Positions 47,078 through 60,366 are shown, counted from the stretch's first letter. The stretch is DNA of 64,000 nucleotides from Nereocystis luetkeana (GCA_031213475.1 JARUPZ010000017.1:9685587-9749586), one strand, 5' to 3'. Translations and numbers: made by a program. The notes: generated by a model from the sequence alone, not told the origin.

Positions 47078-47402
47078 TTCAGTCTCCTCTGTTCAGGAGC
47101 TCCGCACCTCACCCTAAAACTGACGTCAGCAATAATCAAAAGTGCAATGGTTGACGAACAATTCCCATGGCCCAAGAGTACCGAAAAAGTCATCTTTTCG
47201 AAAACAACACTGGCGTTCCGACGATTTTGGGTCATAACCCCTTTTAGAACCGCAGTGCCGTTGTTGGGGACAAACTACTTAAAATTTGAGTAGTTTGTCC
47301 CCAACAACGGGACTGCGGTTCTCAAAAGGGTCAAGGAGCCCCCGTCACCCAGATTTTTTTTCTTTCGCGGAAATATTGCTACCTCTATCGTAGAACGCGT
47401 CC
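47078..47402 (+). repeat. R5 copy split by a TTAA palindrome
   Basis: AACTGACGTCAGCAATAATC ... CGACGATTTTGGGTCA, then the palindrome 47235-47334, then GGAGCCCCCGTCACCCAGA ... TATCGTAGAACGCG. Confidence 0.7.
47235..47334. mobile_element. TTAA palindrome (R2) with compensatory arm change
   Basis: Left arm GTGCCGTTGTTGGGGACAAA pairs with right arm TTTGTCCCCAACAACGGGAC; other copies have GTTTTGG and CCAAAAC. Nested in an R5 copy. Confidence 0.8.
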
Positions 47403-47892
47403 TATGCACACCTGCATAGTCGTTGTCGCTGGCAAGTCGCTATCGCTGTTCAGCGAGCTATCCATGTATGGCCATCTGGTGAGAATCGTCAGCATGTTAT
47501 CATAACAGGTATCGCTCTTCGGTAGCAAGGTATATTTCATAAAAATTAAAAACAACAGCTGTGAGGTCGAGTCTTTCGTCGAAACTAATATTCGCAAGCT
47601 GTGTGTGATAAATCGATCGCGCGTAGTACGAAGTTTTTATGGCCTCGTGCAGGAAATGCAGTCCGTATAGGAGGAGGGCAAACTCTGAAGCTGCGCAGTT
47701 CAAGGAGTGGGAGTGTCTATGGTTGGGAAATAATAGAAACAATTTTCGAGGTTTCACGTAGCTTGCCACTCTGTTTGGAATTTTTCCAGAGAGCATTTAG
47801 CCAGCCATCTATGGCCATCTGGCAAGGTTCGCCAGCATATTACTACGAGCATCGGTATTCATAGCATATATATATACGTATATTATATGTAT

Positions 47893-48238
47893 TCATTGGC
47901 GTCCTCGGTGGCTTGGTAGGTGGTCCACGTGCCTATCAAGATCAATTTCGTGGGTTCAAGTCTCGCCGAGTGCATGCTCGTATAGACTTTTTCTTGCAAA
48001 AAAACGTTGATAAGCGGAAAGCGCGAGAGCGTGAGTTAGCTGCATTCGATGAAAAACGACGAGCAGTGGGAATGCTGAAAGCCCTATGCGCGACAAAAAA
48101 ATAAAGGCACGTACCGAGGGGGGGGGGGAGGGACGACACCTGTGACCACGGCTTGTCCAGAAGGTCGCCGAGGGTAAAACCTCCTACGAGTTGGGCTGGA
48201 AAGTAAAAGTGATGATTGAAAAAAAAAAAAATTAAAAA
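47893..48238 (+). mobile_element. SINE-C, tRNA head and A tail
   Basis: A tRNA-like head (TCGGTGGCTTGGTAGGTGG, B box GGGTTCAAGTCTCGCC) is followed by a body shared with 800-1075 (ACGACACCTGTGACCACGGC) and an A-rich tail at 48220-48238. Confidence 0.6.
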
Positions 48239-48416
48239 ATGCTCATATCGCGGGTGCTAGGATCGAAGGTGCCGCCGCCGAGATGGATTGAGGGAGAGCG
48301 GGACCAGCTTGGTGTCGGTCGGCGGGTTCGAGGAGGTCGGGGCGAGTTGTTTGCTGCAACCACTGCTGTTAGGGCTGCCGCTGGTAGTTGGGCCCGACGT
48401 CACTGCTATTACACAA

Positions 48417-48417
<1 letters not shown>

Positions 48418-48486
<69 letters not shown>

Positions 48487-48560
48487 CTTACATTAACTCA
48501 CAATTCGATGCAGTCCGTGGTCGCAGGACAGGCTCCAATAACTCTATATTTTGGTGGGTG
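48418..48560 (-). mobile_element. LINE 3' end fragment, (CAA)n tail
   Basis: Read on the minus strand it ends TTATTGGAGCCTGTCCTGCG ... GACTGCATCG ... followed by (CAA)n, which appears as (TTG)n at 48418-48486 on the plus strand. It matches the 3' end of the LINE at 50255-50436. Confidence 0.75.
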
Positions 48561-48939
48561 TGGCGGAGTAAGCAGACAAACCGACGTTCTGTTGTTTTTG
48601 ACCTGGTATTTACTACTAGTAACAACAACAAAAATCGACGCGCGAAAAAAAACTGTCATACAGCCAACTAAGAGCTAGTCGGCGACTTAAGGCCAGCCAA
48701 CGCACAGCCCTAGCTATTGCTAGGAAGTGTTACGGCATAGCGTTGGTATGGCTATGGGTACATCCGCAAGTTATCGCTAGCGTCTTGTCCCAACCGAGTT
48801 AAAGTTCTATGATGATGCTAGACCTAGTTTTCGCTTCTGTCAACGACCGCCGCTTGCAAGTTTATCGCATGCAAGGTATCCGTAGGCGTCGCGCTGTGTG
48901 CTTTTACTGTGTGCTGGAGCTGGATATCGATATCTGGTG

Positions 48940-50436
<1,497 letters not shown>

Positions 50437-51181
50437 ATCGGCAGTAGCTGGATATCGATATATTGTTGTCGACGGTAACATGGACGTTCGGGTCAACTTT
50501 GAAGACGTTGCTGCTGTAGTGTCGGATATCGGATATCGATTTATGTATATGCGATCGAACACCGGAATCGATGTATGCATAAACGATACCGATAAAGAAG
50601 AAAAATATAATCGAGACGATATCGGTGATCGATATGTACACACTGACTGTACGTCGACTGTTTTCGTTCGTTTTGTGTCGGTATAAATGACGAAGGGGCC
50701 AGGGGATGAAGCACAAAACACGCTCGACGCGACCGAAAGAAGCTTTCGATGTTTCGATACTTCGGGAGTCCGAACGTTCGATGGTTCGACTTTTCGATGC
50801 ATCGCAACTTACGACACGACACCCAACGCTGCTCGGGACGCCGAACGGACGATACACATGCTTCGACTTTTTGCGCCCCGTCTCCGTACGCGAGTCGCAT
50901 CGAGTGAGCACACGCTCCCTCCCGTTGATGCTTCGCCCTCCCTCCCCTTTCCCGTCTCCCCGAATGATCCACATCCCTAGGGGTTTCCATGATATCCCAC
51001 AAAGAGCGTCCAGTTGGCGCAAGGGTACACGATCGCTCTTCAGCGCTCGGGTATTTTTTTTTTTTTGGAGAACGGGGAGGTTTGCCACTAAGTCCGATGT
51101 AAGAGTCTGTTGCTCAAGGCTACACATTTACAATGTACGCAGTATATAGGCGTTCGAATTTGGCAGAGCCTACGATTAATA

Positions 51182-51289
51182 TTACGGGGGACCATAGCAA
51201 ATAGAACCTACGGTACACACAAAAACATCTACGTTTCCCGATTTTTACTATTAACAATATTTGGTCCTTTTTACTATGGTTCCCCGTAA
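51182..51289. mobile_element. MITE1 copy 14
   Basis: TTACGGGGGACCATAGCAAA ... TTACTATGGTTCCCCGTAA; intron 13. Confidence 0.8.
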
Positions 51290-51406
51290 TAATAGTGGCT
51301 TTTTAGCTCGCTTTAGTAGGGGCGCTGATAAAATTGGATTAAAAAAATGTGTTGCCAGAGGCGAGCGTTGCGGTAAATCGTGATACTTGTAGTCTGCTCC
51401 TCGAGG

Positions 51407-51503
51407 TTAACCCCTTCAGCACCGCAGTCCCGATTTGGGAACAAACCAGTCTAATTCCAAGTGATCTGTCCCCAAAACGGGACTGGGGTCCTAAAAGGGT
51501 TAA
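51407..51503. mobile_element. TTAA palindrome (R2)
   Basis: TTAACCCCTTCAGCACCGCA ... GGTCCTAAAAGGGTTAA; first of two adjacent copies. Confidence 0.8.
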
Positions 51504-51520
51504 GTAAGGATGGCTTCACA

Positions 51521-51617
51521 TTAACCCTTTTAGGACCGCAGTCCCGTGTTGGGGACAAACTACTTGAGATTTGACTGGTTCGTCCCCAAAACGGGACTGC
51601 GGTTCGTAAGGGGTTAA
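51521..51617. mobile_element. TTAA palindrome (R2)
   Basis: TTAACCCTTTTAGGACCGCA ... GGTTCGTAAGGGGTTAA; 17 bp after the previous copy. Confidence 0.8.
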
Positions 51618-51951
51618 GATTCGAAGGCTTGGGCAGATTTGCTGGTTCCCGTTCGCGGGCCCTATACTGCAATCAAGTAATATACAACAGCCTCAACCAA
51701 CCTACAGTACTCGAAGTCAATATACATCTATTGCATGCGCTACAGGACTGTAGTAAAGCGTGCGATCGCTCGTTGTGAGTTTCGCGTACTTTGCTTTCCT
51801 CGGACGTCAATTTTCGGGCGTGAGCTACGTAGCCGAGACCTCCTCGTGTTATTTATTATGTAGGAGCCTTGAGAAAAGGAGGCATTTTTAGGGGGGGGGG
51901 GTGTACTCATTAGCATTTTTAGGGGGGGGAGATAGTATTACATATATGGTG

Positions 51952-52024
51952 GCAATCAGAACCCTCGGTTTACCCAAACACTGTTTATTCCCCTATGTTT
52001 ACCCCCCATGCTTGGTTCTGATTG
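51952..52024. repeat. Short foldback element
   Basis: GGCAATCAGAACC and its inverse GGTTCTGATTGC lie about 50 bp apart, directly before MITE1 copy 15. Confidence 0.5.
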
Positions 52025-52030
52025 CTATTA

Positions 52031-52142
52031 TTACGGGGGACCATAGTAAGTAGGACCAAATTTTGTGCGTAAGAAATGGTAAATATATACCTGGTAGGTT
52101 TTTGTGTTTACCGTAGGTCCTATTTACTATGGTCCCCCGTAA
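52031..52142. mobile_element. MITE1 copy 15 with one scar insertion
   Basis: TTACGGGGGACCATAGTAAG ... TTACTATGGTCCCCCGTAA. Interior AAATATATACCTGGTAGGTT differs from copies 2 and 3 by an extra CCTGGTA. It abuts a 70-bp foldback (51952-52024). Confidence 0.85.
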
Positions 52143-52332
52143 TAGTAGTACGTTCCCTCGTAATTGGTACCCCCCTCCTATGGCGTGGGCTCACTTCGCG
52201 CGCACAAACAAAATAAACAAATCGTTTTTCCTTGGTTATTTACAAGCGTTTAATTGCTGGTCGGCTGAAAAAGCTAAAAACTTCAAGTTGAAGCAAGCTC
52301 TTGACCGCACTTGCGAAAAACATTCCACACTA

Positions 52333-52433
52333 TTACGGGGGACGATAGTAGATAGGACCTACGGTACACACGAAAACGTATATATTTCCCTGTTTTTACA
52401 ATATTTGGTCCTATTTACTATGGTCCCCCGTAA
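52333..52433. mobile_element. MITE1 copy 16
   Basis: TTACGGGGGACGATAGTAGA ... TTACTATGGTCCCCCGTAA; intron 13. Confidence 0.8.
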
Positions 52434-53115
52434 TACAGTTCCTATTGCTCCGTGTAACAGCCCCTACTACTCCATGTAATAGTCATATTCCGTACTTTGC
52501 CGCTATAAACGAGGGCGCAAGTCTGAAGGGTTCAATTGGGTGTTGGATATCGTACCGAAAGCTTCGATATGTCGGAGTATCGCGCTTTGAATATGTAGTA
52601 TCGAGCGTGTTTAACCCCTCCATGCCCCCCCCCCCCCCCCCACCTCCCCGCCGCTTGTGTTTTTCATGCGAACGCATTGAACAGCACTCCGATGCACATT
52701 TTTATCTAATATCAACATCGTGATTTTTTTTTAATTTTAAAAAATAAAATAATTTGCCTTCTGACAATGTGCAGGGCGTTATTCATTCAAAATGAAAAAG
52801 CTGACATAATTCATCGAATACCACTAACTTCATCGAACCAATTCTCCTTCCCTGCGTGTACTCACTTGCACCCCCACCATTTACCGAGATATTTTACCTA
52901 CTATGTATCTATACGCCACGCTTCCTACTCCGCATCTACATTCCACCCCCACGCCATGGGAAGTAGTCCTCCCTCCTCCTCCCTTCCCCCCCTGGCGGCC
53001 TGGCGGTCTCGCAGGGCGAGCTTATATCGGTGTACTCTGCGCGAGATCGCGACCTGGGTAGTCACCGATATGACCTGGAAAAGGTGCTCCTTACAAACCC
53101 CTTTTCTTGCTAAAG

Positions 53116-53224
53116 ATCCCCCGTCCGTTCCTCCAACGATGCTCGCCGCCAGCTGGTCGATGAAATCGCTACCTTCCTTCCAGAGGCGTTCAATTGTTAC
53201 GTGGAATTGTTTTGTTGTTCACCG
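53116..53224 (+). CDS. Exon 14 (boundaries uncertain)
   Basis: A phase-2 to phase-0 exon is required between exons 13 and 15. This one supplies it: acceptor TTGCTAAAG, strong donor GTAAGT at 53225. It encodes DARRQLVDEIATFLPEAFNC then YVELFCCSP. The 9-mer GTGGAATTG at 53201 recurs at 53340 as the first codons of exon 15, so a product joined at the repeat would read CYVELVTGRTHQIR, closer to the family pattern; see findings. Confidence 0.55.
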
Positions 53225-53339
53225 GTAAGTATCGTATGGAAATCGATATCCGATATCCGATATCCGATACATGATATCCGATACATGATATCCGATATCC
53301 AACAGCAACCCTTGCTCTTTTCGATAAAAACAAGTGCAG

Positions 53340-53583
53340 GTGGAATTGGTGACGGGCAGAACGCACCAGATCCGGGGACAGCTGGCCGCCGAGGGCTGCC
53401 CGATACACGGAGATCTGCTGTACGGGTGGGCTTCGACGCCTGCGATGGCGGTGCCGTCTTCGGGCCGAGGGCAACAGCGGCAGCAGTGGAAGCAGCAGCG
53501 GCAGCAACAGCGGCAGCAGCAGCAGCAGCAACAGCAACAACAACAGTTGCTGCAACAACAGCAACAACAGCTGCAGCAGCAGC

Positions 53584-53635
<52 letters not shown>

Positions 53636-54062
53636 GCAGCAGCGAACAGCGCCCGACATCTCGAAACTATCCGTTACTATTTCTTCGGAAATTGTGGATG
53701 ATTCGAAAAAAGTTGGTCTCAGCGCTTGTGTTGGTGAACTTGGTGTCATTGTTGGTGTCGATGCTGGCGTTGCAGGTGTTGGTGTTGGTGGTGTTAGCGA
53801 TGTCGGTGCTGGTGACGGTGTTAGCGGTGTTGGTAATAGCGTCGGGATTGGTGTTGGTGTTGGTGTTGGTGTTGGTGGTGGTGGTGGTGGTGGTGGGCAA
53901 GGCACTGGGCCGCGATTGGGGGTGGGACGCTTCGTGGAGAGCCCCGCCATGGCTCTGCAGGCGTTCGACGTCTTGCTCGAGGTCGGGGGGCGGGTACACT
54001 GGTATAGTCTGAGCAGAGACACGTGTTGGTGGGGGGCGGAAGAACCGCCCAGCCGGCCTTAA
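53340..54062 (+). CDS. Exon 15: TGRTHQIR motif, poly-Q insert and C-terminus
   Basis: Acceptor AAGTGCAG; frame runs 240 codons to TAA. It starts VELVTGRTHQIRGQLAAEGC and continues PIHGDLLYG, both family signatures. A poly-Gln tract (CAG/CAA, about 53480-53645) and a Gly/Val-rich repeat tract (about 53720-53900) then interrupt the domain before it resumes with GPRLGVGRFVESPAMALQAF and ends near DTCWW, the usual C-terminal hydrophobic motif. No internal splice is needed to keep the frame. Confidence 0.9.
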
Positions 54063-54358
54063 CTCTTTTAAACATACACTGTTTTTTTCAACTGTTTTTT
54101 TCCATCCCTTTTATTATCTCCTGAGCTTTTTGAGTAAAAAATCGATCGATTACCCCAGGCCAGGGCAAAATCCCCATCACACTCAGGGCTCGCCGTCCTC
54201 CGGAGACGCGGACGGAGACCCCCCTCGGCCAGGAGAGCGCACCACTCTTGGTCGGCTAAATGAAGTCGGTTTTAGTCGGCTCTGGCGAAGCCGGCCGGCC
54301 ACGTTGCATCTATCGGTAGCGGTGAGGTCCAACCAAGTTTTTTCAACGACCCTAACTA

Positions 54359-54455
54359 TATACCACTATGTCCATAAATACAGGGAACTTTTTTACATGG
54401 TATTAGTACTAGAAAGATTATTATATTTTGGGACAAATCGGTGGTCATCATGTCA
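54359..54455. mobile_element. MITE2-like copy, diverged
   Basis: TATACCACTATGTCCATAAA ... TTTTGGGACAAATCGGTGGT; 300 bp beyond the end of the synthase gene. Confidence 0.45.
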
Positions 54456-54537
54456 ATCATACTGAGCCAATCTATTCCTGGAAAAGGTACGTGCGTGCGA
54501 GTGGTCAACTCTATTCCCAAGTAGTTTGTTTCTGGGG

Positions 54538-54730
54538 GGCTGTTGACGGGTACAATACCGGTCAGGTTGGGTCGGGTAGCCATCCGGTAAGGGTTACCCG
54601 ACCCGGCCCGGCCCGTGAGATTTCGAAAACCTCCCGACCCGACCCGACCCGACCCGACTCGACCCGTGAGATGGTAAACACCCTCTCTGAGCTGACCCGA
54701 GGGTCGGTTCATGACCCGTGAAGAGCCCTA
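54538..54730. mobile_element. R4 copy
   Basis: GGCTGTTGACGGGTACAATA ... TTCATGACCCGTGAAGAGCC, with a short internal (CGACC)n run. Confidence 0.65.
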
Positions 54731-54946
54731 TCAACTACTTCGTATACTTGGTACCATGCACTACATCATGTCAGGGGCTGATTACGTTTCTCCTGTTCCG
54801 AGTCAACAGGGGTACGAGGTCCTAGCCCGTGCTTTCAGGCACGCGCGCATGGGGACAGGTACGCCGGCGGCGGAGAACTATTAAGATGGATACGGCATGT
54901 AGATGAGCACACATATGGCTGAAGGCGCCTTAAACGTGCCTGTCTT

Positions 54947-55051
54947 TTACGGGGGACGATAGTAAGTAGGACCTACGGTACACACTAAAACCTATATTTT
55001 TAGCTATTTTTACCAACATATTTTGGTCCCATTTACTATGGTCCCCCGTAA
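54947..55051. mobile_element. MITE1 copy 17
   Basis: TTACGGGGGACGATAGTAAG ... TTACTATGGTCCCCCGTAA, in the spacer between the two genes. Confidence 0.8.
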
Positions 55052-56696
55052 CACTATTAATAGACGCACGGACGTGCCTGAAGAGTCAATGAATGCGCCC
55101 GAGGCGTGCCTGAAACCTTGCAGTATCCTATACTACGAGTATGTATGTTCATTTGTTCTCCCCGAATTCGGAAAATAAATAATTACGGACTTGACGTGTA
55201 ATATTTTTCGTGTGCCCGAAGACGGAAAGTAAATAATTACCTCTATTTCCAGTACGAAATGATTAAAGTGAAACCGAGGTGGTCAATTTATTTCATTGTT
55301 TTGTTTCACTTGATTTTTAAACTATACGCCGCAGGAGCATCTCCCGATCCCAAAAAATAATCAATTTCCCAAAAAAATCAGGACTCAAAAAAGAGGACCT
55401 TTAACAATCTGGGAAAAGGGATCTTTAGCTTGGTAGGCTGTTCGGATGTTTTGGTTCCTGTTGGGATCAAGGTACGGGCGAAGACCCAACTCAACCCCTG
55501 ACTCTAACCCTAACCCTCACCCTAACCGCAGCCAAAACGGGCCAAAACTCGCCATAAACGCGGCTACGCCGAGTGTGCATCGAACCAGGAAATTTCTCAG
55601 ATAGATGCGGACGACGATTCCGAAGTGCAGACCACGCTACACATTTTTCAAGTAAAAAACATCCCTAAAGATCCCTTGTCCCAGACTGCTAAACCTACTC
55701 ACTCAAAATCGGCTCATATGGCCCTTATATCTTCACAATTTTTTCGTTTTTTTTTCTTTCAAGGGGTGAAAAAATAGTGTTTTCCGCTTGCTGCCACGAC
55801 AAGATAGGCACGAAAACAACAGTAGTAGTAGTGATTCAGGCGCGTTCGTACGTGTGTTTCAGCAGAGGTAAGTTCAGGCGTGGTGTGCAGGCATGCACAT
55901 CTCTGTCTGTGACCCGACATTAGACGTCGGCTTTCCCCTGTGATTCTGGGAGTTCCGCACTGGCGGCGTTATGTTTTAGTGCCCGCAAGTGCCTTTGGGC
56001 GTGCCTGGCGCGTGCTTGGCGAAAGATAGTATAAGCGAGAGATACCACGAGAGAGAACTACTACTACTACTGCAGGACTTCAGGCACACGCTTGTTTCAG
56101 AAAAGGCGGTGGCTCAGGCTTTTTTTCAGTGTTGAAGGCTATATATAGGGCCTAAACAGGGGATTCCAGTTCGGAAATTTAACTTTCTTCCCGATGATCA
56201 CTCGTCCTGAAACCGTTACTCGTATACAATATACCTGGTACCTGCTGGTACATAAAATGTACCGATTTTCTTTCTCTGGTCGTTGAGCTTTTCTTTTTTT
56301 TTGGGCTGTATAGACGTGATTTTTCTCGACGGCTGGTGGGCCTTTCGTTTTTATCATAGACACAAAGTCGTCGGATATGACCTTATTGCTCTATGACATC
56401 ACCCCCCAACCGAACGTCTCGAACGCCTCCTCAGGCGAAACCTGTATATCCGGTAATGTTAGTAATTTCCCATCCAACTTTGTGTGCGAGTATGTAGCCT
56501 TAGTGTTAACAACCGAGAGCTAAAGACAACGAACGGGAAAATCCGGACTACTACTTACTACGACAAAAGGAAAAAGAAAAAAGAAGGCAAACGATGTGTT
56601 TCCAACAAGAAAACATACGAAAAACATCACGGCCTTTTAAACACCATTACCAGGTACCAGGTATATAACAACATGAATACCGGGTGGCCAGTGTTA

Positions 56697-56845
56697 TGAG
56701 GCTTAGATTGGGTAGGAGGCGATTTTGGTCAACCTTTCACTTTTTTAGCCCAACGGACTGTTTAAATAATAAGACCATAACAAGTACGGCGGAACATGTC
56801 ACATGAGTCGTTGGTCGTGAGTTCGAATCTCACGTCCACCATGAC
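56697..56845 (+). mobile_element. SINE-B copy
   Basis: TTATGAGGCTTAGATTGGGT ... TAGCCCAACGGACTG ... GAGTTCGAATCTCACGTCCA. Confidence 0.55.
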
Positions 56846-56987
56846 ATTGCTTTTTACAAGAAAAATGAGTTTCCTCATGTCATGAATCTGAAAAATGCTT
56901 CTGGATCCTCAGAAATTGGAACCTTGCGTGGTGGCGCGTCGACACGTAAAATCCGGTCCGTTCCAGGCGGGGGGAGTGTTTGTTGTT

Positions 56988-57062
56988 ATGAGGCTTATAG
57001 ATTGGGTAAGCGATTGATGAACTTTTTACCCTTAGCCCAACGGACTAAGACCTTCACCTCAG
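56988..57062 (+). mobile_element. SINE-B copy, 3'-truncated
   Basis: TTATGAGGCTTATAGATTGG ... TAGCCCAACGGACTAAGACC and then ends before the B box. Confidence 0.5.
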
Positions 57063-58058
57063 GATAGTATATCTACGCCAGGGGAGGTATAATATAGAGG
57101 ACCTGGTGTCGATTGTCCGACGAGCGCTTACTCCAAAACTGCTCTATATTGAAAATTCCACCTCCGCGCTTCAGAAGAAGTGAAAAATACTTGGAACTAT
57201 TAATACAAAGTGTGTGATATTTTTTTTTGTGAAAAAATACTTCGTTTTTTAAAAGTGTGGGATTTTTTTTGCAGTTATATAGTTCTGGATGATTCAACAA
57301 TCAAAAGGTGTGTTTCTCCGATTGACTGCTGTGACGAAGAAGAAAATATTATTATCGTACGAACCTTGCCAGGGTACGGGACAAAAAGAGGAACTCACTC
57401 CCGTGCAAAGAAAAAAAAAAGGCCAGAATGGGGAAAAAAAACGAGTTTGTGCGGTGGGGTTTGTGTACACTATTAATAGGTGAAAAAAAAACGCTCATAC
57501 ATACGTACGTAGCTTTTTCATTTATCATGGGTGTTGCTGCTGCTGTGAGTAGATATTTTGTATTCCCCTAGCTCTCCCCTCTGCCTGGGCCGAAACAAAA
57601 AGGGGGGGTTCGACTCTAAAAAGACAGAAAATGGATGTTCGAATCAGAGCCCCCCCCCCCCCCTGGCACGGACGGGGTACAGACACATACACATTTAGTC
57701 GGCAGCACGAGCTATAGATCATACACACAAGATAGGTCGTAGAGAATCTATCGATCTGCTAGGAAAGATCTACGTAGCTCATGGGAGTGTCATGGTATAT
57801 ATTCATGATCCCCTTTTAGGAGGAGGTGGGAATCGATGAGAGATGTGTCCGCGGTGTGTAATTTTCCATGTAGTAAGCAGAATGGATCCAACAAGAAACA
57901 TCTATCTGATGATGTAAGTAAGGCTGAGAACCTTCTTCTGCTGTGACACCAGACCTGGCCTACAGCAGTATGTATATATACCCACGAGCAGAATATGTCG
58001 AGTAGGAAGTAGTGTGGCCCGCGCCGCTAAACACGAAGTCTTTCTTAATCCTGGTTTC

Positions 58059-58169
58059 TTAAACCCTTCCACGAACTGCAGTCCCGTTTTGGGAACAAAC
58101 CACTCAAACTTCAAGTATCTTGTCCCCAATCGTCCCGAGGACGGGACTGACTGCAGTCCTCTACTAAAA
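58059..58169. mobile_element. TTAA palindrome (R2)
   Basis: TTAAACCCTTCCACGAACTG ... CGGGACTGACTGCAGTCCTC; diverged right end. Confidence 0.7.
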
Positions 58170-58319
58170 CTGAGGCATTTCACACACTGCTGAAACTATG
58201 GACGTGAACCAAAGGATCGATTCACCCTCAACATGAAGACAACACACTCCTTACATTTATTTCCGTCAACGAGCGGTATAGGTTATTGTTCGTGTGGCCA
58301 GATAGAATGTAACATTTCC

Positions 58320-58850
58320 CTCGATCGTAACTCCCAAATAACGAGAACGACATGCGACGTCCACATCCGACCCCTCACCGAGCGAAATGATTAGATTTGA
58401 TTGGTTGATTGAAATTCCAAGAATGGAGAGGAAAAGCGTGTGCGGGTACACATATATATACCGAGGAGTTACATGCATGCGCAATCCAGGTAGGTATTCC
58501 AGGTGTTCCGGGGTGACTCGGTATGCGGGTACTACGTGCGATACGATGCACACAAGACTGCTGTGATGCATGGAGTGGGAGACATCGTCAAATTGGGGAA
58601 TCTTCCTCCGGCATACAAAAGTTCGCTAAAATATACAACGCACGACTTACTTGTTGTGCGAGTAAAACAATCGGAGGATAAACTACTATGCACCCATGTT
58701 AATGCCCGCCGGAGAGCTTGCGGAAACAAAAAACGCTGTGATCCTAATGACATCTCCGCACACCCGGTGGACACACCCAAATATCGAGAACCGCACGCGA
58801 CTTCCATCCGTCGCGACACCGAACTGATTTGATTGATCGGTTGATTGATA
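58320..58850. repeat. Diverged 85-bp direct duplication
   Basis: CCAAATAACGAGAACGACAT ... GATTTGATTGGTTGATTGA (58335-58411) and CCAAATATCGAGAACCGCAC ... GATTTGATTGATCGGTTGAT (58768-58850). Confidence 0.55.
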
Positions 58851-58930
58851 TATCGTACGGAGCAAAACGGCGTCACTCCGGAATAATACCTTATACTGCT
58901 GTACATGTAACTCAGTATACGTGTAATTTT

Positions 58931-59034
58931 TTACGGGGGACCGTATTAACCAGGACCTAGGGTACTCACGAAAACCTATATATTTCGCTATTTTTAACGA
59001 AATATTTGGTCCTATTTAATATGGTCCCCGGCAA
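58931..59034. mobile_element. MITE1 copy 18
   Basis: TTACGGGGGACCGTATTAAC ... TTAATATGGTCCCCGGCAA; intergenic. Confidence 0.75.
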
Positions 59035-60141
59035 TAGTGTTGTGTCCCAATATTTCTAACCCGCGGAAAGTCCGCTCAAGACAAAAAATGTGTGATCAAC
59101 CTTGTGGTCATTTTTTTCTCTCGTTTTTTTCGTTCTTTAAGCGACGGGCAGCGCCCTACACACATTTTTGTGCAGGAACAGGAGAGTGTGCTTATGATGT
59201 TATATCGTGCAAAGACAGGCCGCGAGCGGTGAAGCGACACGCCTTACATCCAAGAGAAACAAAAACACGCATAATTACACGGAAAGGAAGTATAATTATT
59301 AATTATACAGTCACAGCATGCAGCACAAAGCCGAACACACCTGTTACATATTACAACGAAGACTTTCGCCAATTGCCAAAGTAGGGCCGGGGGGGGGGGG
59401 GGGGTATCTGGGGAAACACACACAAGCGCATACTCCTTCCCTGAAAGGCAGGTAGACAGACCCGCCACTCTCCTGCCCAACAAAGGCAAGTCACGTATGG
59501 AGTGTTTGATCCGCTATGTACGCGCATGATGAGGTGCTGTAACATCCACGGGAGGCAACGCACCGAGCGAATTCGAGACTCGTTTCCTTTTTCTAGTTCC
59601 GACCCCTCGTCTTCACGAGACTAGACGACAAATAAAAACGCCACCACTATAAAAAACTTCCTTGCCCAAAGGCAAAAAAACGGAAGTGGATTTAGTCTAC
59701 CTGGGACATGCTTCGGTTATTATGGTGTCGCCAACAAACCTAAGCTGAAGTGAGCGTCCCAAGCAACCTCTCAGCCCCATCACACCCCGTTGCCATCTCC
59801 CATCTCCCCTGCCGTGCTGCTCTCCTACAAACTGCCAAGGTGTAGCAGCAACTGTCGGTAAAGGTCAGCGACGACCCAACCTATCGAGAGTCCACTTAAC
59901 AGTTGACCAAGAACGGAAGACGTGAGAGCAGACGGGGTGCTTTCCTCCAGTCCTACACTCAGACAAAACGCCTTCCTGCCCCCCCCCGCACTGGATTGCC
60001 ACGGTAGTAACGGTCAGTCGGTAAGTTGTCACCACTCTAACGGCCCAGTCCATTCAGGGGTATCTTTCTTCCTCCGGCCCCATAATCGGAACACGCTTTT
60101 CCATGCCCCTAACCCTACTGACTGCCAACAGAGCCGTCATC

Positions 60142-60248
60142 TTACCCTTTTAGAACTGCAGTCTCGTTTTGGGGACAATTTGAGGACAAATTACTTGGAA
60201 TTTGAGTGCCTTGTCCCCAGAACGGGACTGGAGTTCTAAAGGGGTCAA
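60142..60248. mobile_element. TTAA palindrome (R2)
   Basis: TTACCCTTTTAGAACTGCAG ... GGAGTTCTAAAGGGGTCAA, 120 bp beyond the spondin gene's stop. Confidence 0.75.
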
Positions 60249-60366
60249 CACAACAGCCCAGCCTACTAAAAAGTCTCTCATCATCATCATCATCATCATC
60301 ACTAGTCTTGTGAATAGGCTATTAATAGCATCGGTTCAATAGGGTACTGGTAGGCTATTGATGAGT

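Larger units (their letters stand above)
55150..58055. other. Spacer between convergent genes
   Basis: Contains CTAACCCTAACCC at 55505-55530, SINE-B copies, and two TACCWGGTA scars clusters (56231, 56648). No splice-bounded exon or conserved ORF seen. Confidence 0.4.

Noticed and set aside
58266-58906. Minus-strand ORFs with SRYLGV, resembling reverse transcriptase
   Set aside because: The similarity is to one short motif, and the two occurrences are simply the two halves of an 85-bp duplication.
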